Assembly (NCBI RefSeq): GCF_031886125.1
Contig: NZ_CP119391.1
Location: 2,976,001 to 3,040,000, forward strand
Direction of reading: 5' to 3'
Length of the DNA: 64,000 nucleotides
Origin: Halomonas piscis
Lineage (GTDB): Bacteria; Pseudomonadota; Gammaproteobacteria; Pseudomonadales; Halomonadaceae
A program made the translations under genes and the position numbers. The notes below the pieces were generated by a model. The model saw only the letters and a list, made by a program, of their open reading frames with translations. It was not told the origin of the DNA and made no database searches. Shown here piece after piece: positions 17,802 to 26,373 of this stretch (within the stretch, counting starts at the first letter, position 1; each line of letters begins with the position of its first letter).

Positions 17802-17834
17802 GCGGCCGCCCCATCCCGGAGCGGCCGCTTGCTT
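17802..17834 (+). terminator. Possible terminator after the betaine-type binding protein
   Basis: Perfect GCGGCCGC arms with an 11-base loop are followed by only a broken pyrimidine run (TTGCTTTC). It could also serve the convergent ferritin-like gene. Confidence 0.4.
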
Positions 17835-17877
17835 TCATACCTTTATGCAACGGCCGGCGGCGGCCTATAGGGCAGGC

Positions 17878-18426
17878 TTATCGGCCCTGAGCGTCCAGCC
17901 CGTCGAGCAGGCCGGCCATGTCGTCGGCGTGCTCTTCTTCCTGGGCGAGGATGTCTTCCATCAGCCGGCGCGAGGTGGGGTCCTTGTCACCCAGATAGGT
18001 GGCAATCTCGCGGTAGCTGTCCACGGCGATGCGCTCGGCGACCAGGTCTTCCTTGATCATATCGCGCAGGGAATCGCCCTCGGTATATTCCGCGTGGGCG
18101 CGGGTCATCAGCCCTTCCGGCGAGAAGTTGGGCTCGCCGCCCAGCTGGACGATGCGCTCGGCCAGCCAGTCGGCGTGCTGCTGTTCCTGCTGGGCATGCT
18201 CCAAAAACTCTGCCTGGGCCACGCTGGCGCTGAGCCCTTCGGCCATGTAGTAGTGGCGCTTGTAGCGCAGGGTGCAGACGATTTCGGTAGCCAGCGCCTC
18301 GTTCAAAAGGCGGATGACGTTTTCACGGTCGGCCGTGTAGCCCTCCGTCACCGCACCCTGCTCGATGTGCCGACGGGCCCGCTCGCGAATGGTCTTGATA
18401 TCGGTCAGAAACGGCTGATCAGCCAT
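17878..18426 (-). CDS. Bacterioferritin-like/ferritin-like four-helix protein
   Basis: This 182-residue protein has ferritin-type di-iron motifs: LLNEALATEIVCTLRYKRHYY (E in helix A), EFLEHAQQEQQHADWLAERI (E-x2-H in helix B), DLVAERIAVDSYREI (E in helix C) and EDILAQEEEHADDM (E-x2-H in helix D). This is the Bfr/Dps-like family often annotated as ferritin-like or DUF892-like in proteobacteria. It probably stores or oxidises Fe(II) in the cytoplasm. It lies among iron-related genes (TonB receptor upstream). AAAGGAG precedes the ATG. No heme-ligand Met was confirmed, so classical bacterioferritin is uncertain. Confidence 0.82.
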   Translation of the reverse strand: MADQPFLTDIKTIRERARRHIEQGAVTEGYTADRENVIRLLNEALATEIVCTLRYKRHYYMAEGLSASVAQAEFLEHAQQEQQHADWLAERIVQLGGEPNFSPEGLMTRAHAEYTEGDSLRDMIKEDLVAERIAVDSYREIATYLGDKDPTSRRLMEDILAQEEEHADDMAGLLDGLDAQGR

Positions 18427-18581
18427 GGCGTCTCTCCTTTGTGGATTGGCATGCCTCGGCGAGTGGCCGGGGCTTACGGTGTTTGCAGTATTTCACCTTA
18501 GCGTGATAAACCACAACCCTACAAAGCCGCCACCGCGTTCATCCACCCGGTAGCCAGTCAGGAAAGCAAAGAGAGGCCGCT

Positions 18582-19292
18582 ATGCGTATCGTTCCCGCAT
18601 TGATTCTGGGCGCCGCCGGCGTCATCGCCGCCACCTTCATCGGCAGCGGCCTGACCGATCTGGGTACCGGCGATCGCTACGTGACGGTAAAAGGCCTGGC
18701 CGAGCGCGAGGTCACCGCCGATACTGCGCTCTGGCCGCTGCGCTTTGTGGCCACCGGCGACACGCTGAAAAAGGCCCGGGCCAACGCCCGGGAAAGCCAG
18801 CGCGCCGTGATGGCCTTTCTTGATCGCCAGCAAATAGATACCGACGCCGTGGAGCTGCAAAAGCTCAGCGTCAACGATACCAGCGCCGACCCCTACCAGA
18901 GCAGCGACGGCGGGCCGACTTTCATCATCAACCAGACCCTCACCGTGCGCAGCCAAAACGTCGAGCGCGTGCGCCAGGCCGCCCAGGCCATCGGCGAGCT
19001 GGTGGATGCCGGCGTGGTGCTGTCGTCCGACTACGGCGATAGCGGCCCAAGCTATCTGTTCAGCCGGCTCAACGACATCAAGCCGGAAATGATCGCCAAC
19101 GCCACCGCCGCCGCCCGGCAGTCCGCCGAGCAGTTTGCCGAAGACGCCAACGCCGAAGTGGGCAAGCTGCGCCGGGCCAACCAGGGCGTCTTTCAGATCC
19201 GCGCCCGGGATCACGCCGCCGGCGTCAGCCAGACCCAGCAGGCCGAAAAAACCGTCCGCGTAGTCACCACGGTGGACTACTATCTGGAATAG
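18582..19292 (+). CDS. SIMPL (DUF541) domain periplasmic protein
   Basis: This is a 236-residue protein. An N-terminal hydrophobic segment (IVPALILGAAGVIAATFIGSG) is a signal or anchor. RYVTVKGLAEREVTADTALWPL is the first strand-helix unit, and a repeat of the alpha/beta SIMPL fold follows, ending YFLE-like in TTVDYYLE. Proteins of this family (E. coli YggE and relatives) are periplasmic and linked to oxidative-stress tolerance, but their biochemical function is unclear. GAGAGG precedes the start. It is divergent from the ferritin-like gene, with a 155-bp gap holding both promoters; no operator was recognised. Confidence 0.85.
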   Translation: MRIVPALILGAAGVIAATFIGSGLTDLGTGDRYVTVKGLAEREVTADTALWPLRFVATGDTLKKARANARESQRAVMAFLDRQQIDTDAVELQKLSVNDTSADPYQSSDGGPTFIINQTLTVRSQNVERVRQAAQAIGELVDAGVVLSSDYGDSGPSYLFSRLNDIKPEMIANATAAARQSAEQFAEDANAEVGKLRRANQGVFQIRARDHAAGVSQTQQAEKTVRVVTTVDYYLE

Positions 19293-19317
19293 GTCTTTGC
19301 CAGGCCCCATGGCCTGA

Positions 19318-19971
19318 TTAAAACAGGTTCGCCCCGACGATGGCGAAAGTAGCCGCGGTCAGGCCAAACCCGATCAGCAGCACCAGTCCGTCCCGGGCGA
19401 CCAACCCCAGGCCCAAAAGCGCCAGCGCAAGCCCCGCGCCGTTGGCGGTAAAGGGAATGAATTCCATGGGCGGCATGGCAAGGGCAATGGCGATGCCGGC
19501 AAGCGCGGTCAGGCGGCTGCCCCAGTAACCGGTGAGCCAGGGCAGGCGCACGCGCAGCAGCTTGTCTACCCAGCGGGCGGGCTTTTTCAGGTACGGCAGG
19601 GCCTTGTCGAACTTGTCCCTGGAAATATTGCGCTTGAGCAGCCAGCCGGGCAGCCAGAAACGCCGGCGCCCGGCGAGCAGCTGGCCGGCAGTGAGCAGCA
19701 CCAAAAGCGCCATGAGGGTTGGCATACCGGGGATATCGCCGATCAGCGGCGCCAGAGTGATCAGTCCGGCAACGAGCAGCATGGGGCCGAAGGAGCGCCG
19801 TCCGATGGCCGCCAGCACATCGTCCACGCTGATGCGGGGGTTGCGCCGCTCGATGCGCTCCAGCAGCGCCAGAAGCTGGGTGAGGTTGGCGGTTGACGAC
19901 GTCTCTCCCTCCTCGCTTGCTGCGTCCTCCCCTTCCCGGGACTGGTACCCGCTTGTCTCGGTATCGGACAT
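19318..19971 (-). CDS. ExoD-family membrane protein
   Basis: This is a 217-residue protein. A charged N-terminus (~30 residues, acidic) precedes VDDVLAAIGRRSFGPMLLVAGLI, PLIGDIPGMPTLMALLVLL and several further membrane segments, as in the ExoD/exopolysaccharide-synthesis family (DUF class named after Rhizobium ExoD). The molecular role of the family is not settled. The start codon follows the stop of the upstream TerB gene directly (TGA-ATG), so the two are co-transcribed and probably coupled. Confidence 0.82.
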   Translation of the reverse strand: MSDTETSGYQSREGEDAASEEGETSSTANLTQLLALLERIERRNPRISVDDVLAAIGRRSFGPMLLVAGLITLAPLIGDIPGMPTLMALLVLLTAGQLLAGRRRFWLPGWLLKRNISRDKFDKALPYLKKPARWVDKLLRVRLPWLTGYWGSRLTALAGIAIALAMPPMEFIPFTANGAGLALALLGLGLVARDGLVLLIGFGLTAATFAIVGANLF

Positions 19972-20421
19972 TCAGCCCTCCTCTGCCGCCAGCTTGGCGC
20001 GGATGAAATCGCTGTGGCTGACGTATAAAAGTCCCGCCAGCCGACGAATGCGGTGCTCTTCCAGGGGATCAACCTCGCCGTCGGCCCAGGCCATCTGCCA
20101 CATCAGCTTGACCAGCTCGAAACGCTGGATCTCATCGTAATGCTCGCTGACAAGACGCACAAACTGGTAGTGATCCACGGATTCCTCGGCCTTTTGCTCG
20201 GCCAGCGCCATCAGCTCGTCGACGTCGTCGGCGCTGACGGATAGCCGGGAGACGAGCATGGTACGCAGGGCGGCGCGCTCGTCGGGGCTGGAGTCGAAGT
20301 CGGCGCGCATGACTTCACACAGCAGCGCAGCGCAGGCGAGCTCCAGGGTCAGCGCCGGGTCCCGGCTCTGCTCGGGCTCGGCCAGGGCGCGCTGAAAAAA
20401 CCGGGTGACGGCGTCCAGCAT
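19972..20421 (-). CDS. TerB-like small acidic protein
   Basis: This is a 149-residue protein. The start at 20421 (MLDAVTRFF) has CAGGAG upstream; the longer frame to 20562 lacks one and would cross into the neighbouring intergenic region. ALLCEVMRADFDSSPDERAALRTML and the second repeat LVKLMWQMAWADGEVDPLEEHRIRRLAGLL match the TerB fold, whose D-x-D/E pairs (ADGEVD, DSSPDE) bind metal. TerB-type proteins are associated with tellurite resistance and membrane stress, but this short form has no tested role. It forms a two-gene operon with exoD. Confidence 0.85.
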   Translation of the reverse strand: MLDAVTRFFQRALAEPEQSRDPALTLELACAALLCEVMRADFDSSPDERAALRTMLVSRLSVSADDVDELMALAEQKAEESVDHYQFVRLVSEHYDEIQRFELVKLMWQMAWADGEVDPLEEHRIRRLAGLLYVSHSDFIRAKLAAEEG

Positions 20422-20507
20422 GCGGTGCTCCTGTTTATTCTGTCGTCTTGGAAGAGTATCGGTGGGCTTATCTGACCGTACCGCCAGGCCAGAGTTGCAC
20501 CGCCGGC

Positions 20508-21269
20508 TCAGGGCTTGAGGCGATAGCCGGTGCGGAATATCCACGCCACGGTCGCCAGGCACAGGGTCAGAAACAGCGCGATGACCACCACGCTGGCGAC
20601 GATGCTGACGTCGCCGACGCCGTAGAAGCTCCAGCGAAAGCCGCTGACCAGATAGACCACGGGGTTGAGCAGAGTCACACCCTGCCAGAACGGCGGCAGC
20701 ATATCGATGGAATAAAAGCTGCCGCCGAGAAACGTCAGCGGCGTGATCACCAAAAGCGGCACCAGCTGGAGCTTTTCAAAGCCGTCGGCCCAGATGCCGA
20801 TAATAAACCCGAGCATGCTGAAGGTCACCGCGGTGAGCACCAGAAACAGCACCATCCAGACAGGGTGCTCGATGTGCAGCGGCACAAAGAAGTTGGCCGT
20901 GGCCAGGATGATCAGTCCCAGTACGATCGACCGAGTCGCTGCCGCGCCGACGTAGCCGATGACGATCTCCAGATACGAGATCGGCGCCGAAAGCAGCTCA
21001 TAGATGCTGCCGGAAAAGCGGGGAAAAAAGATGCCGAAGGAGGCGTTGGATACGCTCTGGGTCAAAAGCATCAGCATGATCAGCCCGGGAACGATGAAGG
21101 CGCCGTAGCTGACGCCCTCGACCTGGTCGATGCGCGAGCCGATGGCCGCGCCGAACACCACGAAATAAAGCGAGGTGGAGATAATCGGCGAGACGATGCT
21201 CTGCAGCAGGGTGCGGCGCACCCGGGCAATTTCGGCCATGTAGATGGCACGAACGGGATAGAAGTTCAT
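20508..21269 (-). CDS. ABC-2 type permease, YadH-like
   Basis: This 253-residue protein has six predicted membrane segments and the ABC-2 signature region [20 protein letters not shown] through [20 protein letters not shown]. The C-terminal half holds [17 protein letters not shown] and [15 protein letters not shown], as in YadH/NodJ-type permeases. It forms the membrane half of a two-component exporter with the ATPase encoded just upstream (ATGA overlap at 21266-21269). The substrate is unknown; YadGH homologues have no firmly assigned cargo. GAGGAG precedes the start. Confidence 0.9.
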   Translation of the reverse strand: MNFYPVRAIYMAEIARVRRTLLQSIVSPIISTSLYFVVFGAAIGSRIDQVEGVSYGAFIVPGLIMLMLLTQSVSNASFGIFFPRFSGSIYELLSAPISYLEIVIGYVGAAATRSIVLGLIILATANFFVPLHIEHPVWMVLFLVLTAVTFSMLGFIIGIWADGFEKLQLVPLLVITPLTFLGGSFYSIDMLPPFWQGVTLLNPVVYLVSGFRWSFYGVGDVSIVASVVVIALFLTLCLATVAWIFRTGYRLKP

Positions 21270-22204
21270 GCGCGCTCCTCAATGAGGTCAACGAAGATAT
21301 CTTCCAGGGAGCTTTGCCGGGTGTTCAGATCCTTGACGCGAATACCGGCGGTTTTCAGCGCGCTCAGCAGCGCGGCGATGCCGTGCTCGCCTTCTTCCCG
21401 CGCCGCGGCGTCGTAGGTGTACTTGAGCGTTGCGCCGTCGTCGGCAAGCGTCAGATCAAAGGGCGCGAGCGCGTCGGGCACCCGGGAAAGCGGCGTGTGC
21501 AGCTGCAGGGTGAGCTGTTTGCGCCCGAGCTTCTGGATCAGCGCGGTCTTTTCTTCCACCAGCACCACTTCGCCGTGATTGATCACGCCGATGCGGTCGG
21601 CCATTTCCTCGGCCTCCTCGATATAGTGCGTGGTGAGAATGATGGTCACGCCGTCTTCGCGCAGCCGGCGCACCACGCCCCACATCTCCCGACGCAGGGC
21701 GACGTCAACCCCGGCGGTGGGCTCGTCGAGAAACAGCACCCGAGGCTCGTGGGAAAGCGCCTTGGCGATGAGCACCCGGCGCTTCATGCCGCCGGAAAGC
21801 GTCATCAAGCGGTTGTTGCGCTTGTCCCAGAGGCTTAGCGCGCGCAGCACCTTTTCAATGTGCGCGGGGCTTGGCGGCCGGCCGAACAGGCCGCGGCTGA
21901 AGCTCACCGTGTTCCACACCGTTTCGAAGGCTTCGCTGGTCAGCTCCTGGGGCACCAGGCCGATGAGCTTACGCGCGGCGCGGTACTGGGTGATGGTGTC
22001 GTGCCCGGCCACGCGAATATCGCCGCTGCTGGGCGAAACAAGCCCGCAGATAACGCTGATCAGCGTGGTCTTGCCCGCGCCGTTGGGGCCGAGCAGGGCA
22101 AAAATTTCGCCGCGCCGGATCTCGAGATCCACGCGCCTGAGCGCCTCAAAGCCGCCCTCGTAGGTCTTGCCCACGCCGTTGATACGGATGATGGGATCCT
22201 GCAC
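21266..22204 (-). CDS. ABC transporter ATPase, YadG-like
   Basis: This 312-residue ATPase has Walker A ([14 protein letters not shown]), Q-loop (VPQE), signature ([15 protein letters not shown]), Walker B ([13 protein letters not shown]) and switch His ([19 protein letters not shown]). The ~80-residue C-terminal extension is typical of drug/polysaccharide exporters (CcmA/YadG group). The start is GTG 22204 with AAGGAG; no ATG lies closer. An IS481 element ends only 36 bp upstream, so the native promoter is probably displaced. Confidence 0.92.
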   Translation of the reverse strand: MQDPIIRINGVGKTYEGGFEALRRVDLEIRRGEIFALLGPNGAGKTTLISVICGLVSPSSGDIRVAGHDTITQYRAARKLIGLVPQELTSEAFETVWNTVSFSRGLFGRPPSPAHIEKVLRALSLWDKRNNRLMTLSGGMKRRVLIAKALSHEPRVLFLDEPTAGVDVALRREMWGVVRRLREDGVTIILTTHYIEEAEEMADRIGVINHGEVVLVEEKTALIQKLGRKQLTLQLHTPLSRVPDALAPFDLTLADDGATLKYTYDAAAREEGEHGIAALLSALKTAGIRVKDLNTRQSSLEDIFVDLIEERA

Positions 22205-22239
22205 CGCACGCTCCTTGCCACCGTGTAAGACAGCCTAGG

Positions 22240-23190
22240 TTAGGTGTATGGTCCCGGGAAGTAGTGGTCTGGGGCATCATGAAAACGTTCCGGTTCAACT
22301 GCCCATCGGTCGAGTATAAAGCCGATAGGCGACCGGCCCTTCAGTGAGCGTAGCGGACGAGCGCTATTATAAGCCCACAGATAGTCTTTCAGGTGCGAGG
22401 CCAGCTCGTCCAGCGTGGCGTAGTGGAAGTGACGAACAGTCGCCTCCTTGAGCGTGCGATTCATGCGCTCGACCTGTCCATTGGTCCACGGATGGAAGGG
22501 GCGTGTTAAGCGATGTTCGATACCATACCGATGACAAATGACGTCGAACGGATGTGGTTTGTAATGTTCGGTGCCGGGCCGCTTGGTGAACTGCACGCCA
22601 TTGTCGGTCAGCACGGTGTGAACCCGGTACGGTAGCTGTTGCAGCGTGTCGTCGAGGAACTCAGCCGCCTGCTTCCGCTGCGCCTGGCGATACAGCCGGG
22701 CATGGACAAACTTGGACGTTCTGTCGACGGCCACGAACAGATGGACTTTGCCTTCTCCGGTACGCACCTCACAAATATCCAGATGCAGATAGCCAATTGG
22801 GTAATGCCTGAAGGCTGACTTGCCGGGCTTCCTGTCAATCGGGCGGGGTATCCGGCTAATACCGTGGCGCTGATACAGACGATGTAGGCTCGAGCGCGTC
22901 AGGTGAGGAATGAAACGCTGCAGGGCAAAGCAGCAGTCATCCAGAGGCAGCCATGTGGTGCGCCGGAAAGTAACAGCGGCGGCTTCCTCAAGATCCGACA
23001 ATGAAGTAGAGCTTGGCCGCTTGGGGCCCATGCGGTCGTCCTCAACGGAGGAGCGAGACCGCCACTTGCGCACTGTTTTAGGGTTGAGGTCGTAACGGCG
23101 ACTTAACGCTGCGACCGAAGCTGACGATCGCTGTATGTCTTCTCGGATGGCGTGCGTGGTCTTGGCGCGTTGATGAAGTATCTGAGCCAT
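22240..23190 (-). CDS. IS481-family transposase
   Basis: This 316-residue, single-frame protein begins with a helix-turn-helix (SVAALSRRYDLNPKTVRKWRSR). A DDE rve integrase core follows: first Asp in YLHLDICEV, second in VLTDNGVQF, Glu in WTNGQVERMNRTLKEA. The ends read GPYT just inside the terminal repeat. The gene appears intact. Confidence 0.93.
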   Translation of the reverse strand: MAQILHQRAKTTHAIREDIQRSSASVAALSRRYDLNPKTVRKWRSRSSVEDDRMGPKRPSSTSLSDLEEAAAVTFRRTTWLPLDDCCFALQRFIPHLTRSSLHRLYQRHGISRIPRPIDRKPGKSAFRHYPIGYLHLDICEVRTGEGKVHLFVAVDRTSKFVHARLYRQAQRKQAAEFLDDTLQQLPYRVHTVLTDNGVQFTKRPGTEHYKPHPFDVICHRYGIEHRLTRPFHPWTNGQVERMNRTLKEATVRHFHYATLDELASHLKDYLWAYNSARPLRSLKGRSPIGFILDRWAVEPERFHDAPDHYFPGPYT

Positions 23191-23250
23191 GGATCCTCCT
23201 CGGACAATGGTTCATACCATGGACCATTACACCCCGGGACCATACACCTA
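22241..23250 (-). mobile_element. IS481-family insertion sequence
   Basis: The element spans 1010 bp between perfect 18-bp inverted repeats (TAGGTGTATGGTCCCGGG at 22241-22258 and its complement at 23233-23250). Its single transposase gene stops inside the left repeat. No clear target duplication could be picked out next to the repeats, so the exact ends may be a few bases inside. Confidence 0.88.
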
Positions 23251-23495
23251 GCACGCTTGATGGATACGCCGGCATCCGGCGTGTCTCGGCGCCTTGCACG
23301 CGGCCGGTCGCAGGCGCCCTTGCCGCCGGGAAAGCGCCTCCAGCATGGAGGAGCAGACGCCTGATTTAAACTTGAGTCATCCTTTATATTCGTGATATTT
23401 TCAGCGGATTTTTACGCCGGCCGATAAAAGGGTAAGCCCTTTATACGGCGGTCAACTTATCGCCCAGCACTTGATGCGTAGCCCCCGGGAACAGC

Positions 23496-25241
23496 ATGTC
23501 CGACACCACCCCCTCCGCCCCTCCTGCCCGCGGTCCACTGACCCATGGCCCCTATCCGGAACTAACGCTGCATGCCGTTATTGTGGGTTATTTTCTGGGC
23601 ATTATTTTAGCGATTTCTATTGGCTATGCCTCCCTGAAGCTGGGCTTTTCCATTGAGGGCTCGGAGCTGGCCGCGATTTTGGGCTTTGGTATTTTGCGCG
23701 GCATGCTGCGCCGCCGCTCCATCGTGGAAAACAACGTGGTGCAAACCGTGGCCTCCGGCGTTAACGGGGCCTCGTCCGGCATGATGTTTTCGGTGCCGGC
23801 CATTTTTATTCTGGGCTACGGCACCGAGTTCAACCCTTATGTCTTGACCTTCGGCGCCATCGCCGGGGCCTTTTTGGGAATCGCCTTTATCATTCCCCTG
23901 CGTAAACAGATGATCGACTATGAGCGCCTGACCTACCCCGGCGGGGTAGCGGTGGCGTCGATCCTGAAGTCACCCGGGGCGGGCATTCGCAAGGCGTCGC
24001 TGCTGGTGGGCGCCATGCTGCTGTCCGGCATCGTACACGTGGTCTCCCTGGTGTCCGGGGTGGAATACTGGCCGCTGTTCGAGCAGCTGGGCCTGCCGGC
24101 CTACCTCAACGGCACCTGGTATCTGTCCTTGATGACCGCCGCCGTGGCCTTTATTGCCGGTCGCGGCGGGCTTGCCTTTATCATCGGCGGCTTTGTCTGC
24201 TACTGGGTGCTGGCGCCGCTGCTGGATATCACCGGCATGTTTCCCGTCATTGACGGCGTCACCATCACTGATCCGAACCAGTTACGGCTGATACTCTTCA
24301 GGCCTACCGGGATCGGCATGCTGATCGGCGGCGCCATTGTGGGCGTTTTCTTTGCCCTGCCGCTCATCGCCTCGGCGATCAAGTCGATGCAGTCGTCGGC
24401 CAAAAGCAACGCGGCGCTGAGCCGTGACGAAATGCCCATCAAGCTGCTCTACTTTGCCGTGGTGGGCGCGGCGATTTTGCTCGGCGTGATGGCCGTGACC
24501 TCGGCGCGCGAGGTGGGCCTTTTGCGCGGCGTGACCATGGCGGCGCTGGGTACCCTGTGGATCTGGATGGCGGGGATCATTCTCTCGGAGTCCATCGGCC
24601 GCACCAACTGGTCGCCGCTGTCGGGGATCACCCTGATCGCGGTGACCCTGCTGATCATGGTAACCCAGATGTTCGGCGGCATGAGCACCGGCCCGGCCAT
24701 CGTCGCGGCGATCACCGTGGGCGCTGCCACCTGCGTGGCGATGAGCCAGGCCACGGATTTGATGCTGGACCTGAAAACCGGCTACCTGGTCGGCGCCACG
24801 CCGCGAAAGCAGCAGCTGGGGCAGTTCATGGGGGCCTGGCTTGGGCCCATCGTGGTGATCGCGCTGATTTTCATGCTGCACAAGGCCTTTGGCCTCGGGG
24901 GCACGGAGTTTCCCGCGCCCCAGGGCCAGGCGCTGGCCTCCATGGTGGAAGGCATTACCGGCGGCGACGTGCCGGCCGCCAAGTATATCGCCGGGGCGAT
25001 GCTGGGCGGGCTGCTGTCATTACTGCAAACCGGCCTGGGCATCACCGTTGGCCTGGGCTTTTACCTTCCGTTCAGTATCGTGCTCACCTACGCCGTGGGC
25101 ACGCTGATACGAGAGGTGGTGGATCGCACCAAGGGTAAAGTCTGGGCGGAAAACAAAGGCATCCCGATCGCTGCCGGCCTCATCGTCGGCGAAGCCCTGG
25201 TAGGCGTGGGCAACGCCGTTTACGTTATTGCAGCGGCCTGA
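23496..25241 (+). CDS. OPT-family oligopeptide/metal-chelate transporter
   Basis: This is a 581-residue protein with about 14 membrane segments. The conserved OPT blocks HAVIVGYFLGIILAISIGYA, VASGVNGASSGMMFSVPAIF and YPGGVAVASILKS are present. It belongs to the bacterial OPT/YSL branch, which takes up peptides or metal complexes with protons; the substrate is unknown. The 245 bp upstream, between the IS481 repeat and the start, contain no other gene and an AT-rich piece at ~23364-23450 that probably holds the promoter. The next gene follows after 14 bp and is likely co-transcribed. Confidence 0.87.
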   Translation: MSDTTPSAPPARGPLTHGPYPELTLHAVIVGYFLGIILAISIGYASLKLGFSIEGSELAAILGFGILRGMLRRRSIVENNVVQTVASGVNGASSGMMFSVPAIFILGYGTEFNPYVLTFGAIAGAFLGIAFIIPLRKQMIDYERLTYPGGVAVASILKSPGAGIRKASLLVGAMLLSGIVHVVSLVSGVEYWPLFEQLGLPAYLNGTWYLSLMTAAVAFIAGRGGLAFIIGGFVCYWVLAPLLDITGMFPVIDGVTITDPNQLRLILFRPTGIGMLIGGAIVGVFFALPLIASAIKSMQSSAKSNAALSRDEMPIKLLYFAVVGAAILLGVMAVTSAREVGLLRGVTMAALGTLWIWMAGIILSESIGRTNWSPLSGITLIAVTLLIMVTQMFGGMSTGPAIVAAITVGAATCVAMSQATDLMLDLKTGYLVGATPRKQQLGQFMGAWLGPIVVIALIFMLHKAFGLGGTEFPAPQGQALASMVEGITGGDVPAAKYIAGAMLGGLLSLLQTGLGITVGLGFYLPFSIVLTYAVGTLIREVVDRTKGKVWAENKGIPIAAGLIVGEALVGVGNAVYVIAAA

Positions 25242-25255
25242 CAAGGAACAAACAG

Positions 25256-25798
25256 ATGAAAAACGCAGCTTTCACGTTGGTGATTCTTGCCTTTCTGGGC
25301 GGTGCCTACCTGACCTCTCTGGATGAAAACGACGTCAACTGGTTGTTTTTCATACCGCTCATGATCGTCGGCTTTGTCAGCGCCTTTCTCTATATCAGGG
25401 AATCCAATCGGGCGGCATTTCACAGCGATACGCTGCAGAACAACCGGGAGATCATGAGCACGTCGCTGGACAATATCGTGACTCGTCTGGACGCCCTGGA
25501 AGGTCGTAAAGACAGGGTCCCCACCTACGACATGCGCTTTGAAATTGACCGTTTGTTCCGTGATGACCTGATGCAGTTTGCCGATGCGCGCAACAGCATG
25601 AAGCACCTGTTCGGCATTCAGCGCTTTGCCGACATCATGAGTTCCTTCGCCGCGGGCGAGCGCTATATCAACCGCATCTGGTCAGCCTCTACCGATGGCT
25701 ATGTCGACGAAGTGCTGCTGTATGTGTCCAAGGCCAACGCCCAGTTCAAGCATGCTCAGGAAATGTTCGACTCGGCGCAAAAGCAGGCAAGCGCCTGA
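25256..25798 (+). CDS. Small membrane protein with coiled-coil C-terminus, partner of the OPT transporter
   Basis: This is a 180-residue protein of unrecognised family. Two hydrophobic segments (residues ~4-22 and ~28-48) are followed by a soluble helical part with a likely coiled coil (LQNNREIMSTSLDNIVTRLDALEGRKDR) and another amphipathic helix near the end (VSKANAQFKHAQEMFDSAQK). AAGGAA precedes the ATG. It begins 14 bp after the OPT gene, so a role in transporter stability or regulation is plausible, but only from position. Confidence 0.7.
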   Translation: MKNAAFTLVILAFLGGAYLTSLDENDVNWLFFIPLMIVGFVSAFLYIRESNRAAFHSDTLQNNREIMSTSLDNIVTRLDALEGRKDRVPTYDMRFEIDRLFRDDLMQFADARNSMKHLFGIQRFADIMSSFAAGERYINRIWSASTDGYVDEVLLYVSKANAQFKHAQEMFDSAQKQASA

Positions 25799-25847
25799 TC
25801 TCTGCAGCCTGAAAGCGGCCCGAGCGGGGCGCCTCGCACAGCACCGC

Positions 25848-26324
25848 CTATTGATATCGGCGACCCCGGTGCTCAAGCCAGCCCCCCGGATGGCTGCCCT
25901 GGGGATCGCGGTGAGTCCAGTGCAGTACGCCGCCTTGCTCGTTCCAGACATATTCACCGTAAAACGAGACGCTGTCCCCGACGTCCAGCCGGCGAACCCG
26001 CGGAGCCAGATCAATATTATGGGCTACCAGCAGGGTTTGCCCGCTGGCCAGGCGCAGAATAAATCGCTGATGGCGGCTGCCGTCGCGATCATCGGCCAAT
26101 AAAGCCACGACGCGGCCGCTGCCGGTAATTTGCTGGCGGTGGTGGTGGCGCTGATAAGTAGGGTGGGCGTCGTCGGTTCGCGGTTCATCGACGGCGGGCG
26201 GCGGCGTATCGACGCCGCCGGTGAGCCGCGACAGCAGCGACGGGCTATATTGCGCCATGCCGGCGATAAGCATTACCAGCAGCAGCCCCAGTACACCCGC
26301 CCTTTTCATCCCCGCCCTTTTCAT
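25848..26324 (-). CDS. DUF3465 secreted/periplasmic protein
   Basis: This is a 158-residue protein. The start at 26324 was chosen because AAGGAG sits 9 bp upstream; the longer frame would start with GTG inside that site. An N-terminal membrane/signal segment (VLGLLLVMLIAGMAQYSP) precedes the DUF3465 core: GSGRVVALLADDRDGSRHQRF, LLVAHNIDLAPRV, VSFYGEYVWNEQGGVLHWTH and PGGWLEHRGRRYQ. The core has an OB-like look, and the function is unknown. The first codons are duplicated: a 15-bp unit is repeated exactly in tandem (26301-26330), giving MKRAGMKRAG, so a second ATG lies at 26309. Confidence 0.82.
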   Translation of the reverse strand: MKRAGMKRAGVLGLLLVMLIAGMAQYSPSLLSRLTGGVDTPPPAVDEPRTDDAHPTYQRHHHRQQITGSGRVVALLADDRDGSRHQRFILRLASGQTLLVAHNIDLAPRVRRLDVGDSVSFYGEYVWNEQGGVLHWTHRDPQGSHPGGWLEHRGRRYQ

Positions 26325-26373
26325 CCCCGCCCGCTCCTTCACACCCGCTCCTGGAACACGATGCCCGGGCCGC

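Noticed and set aside
22241..23250. Target duplication of the IS481 element
   Set aside because: The flanking bases on the two sides do not repeat convincingly, so no duplication is claimed.
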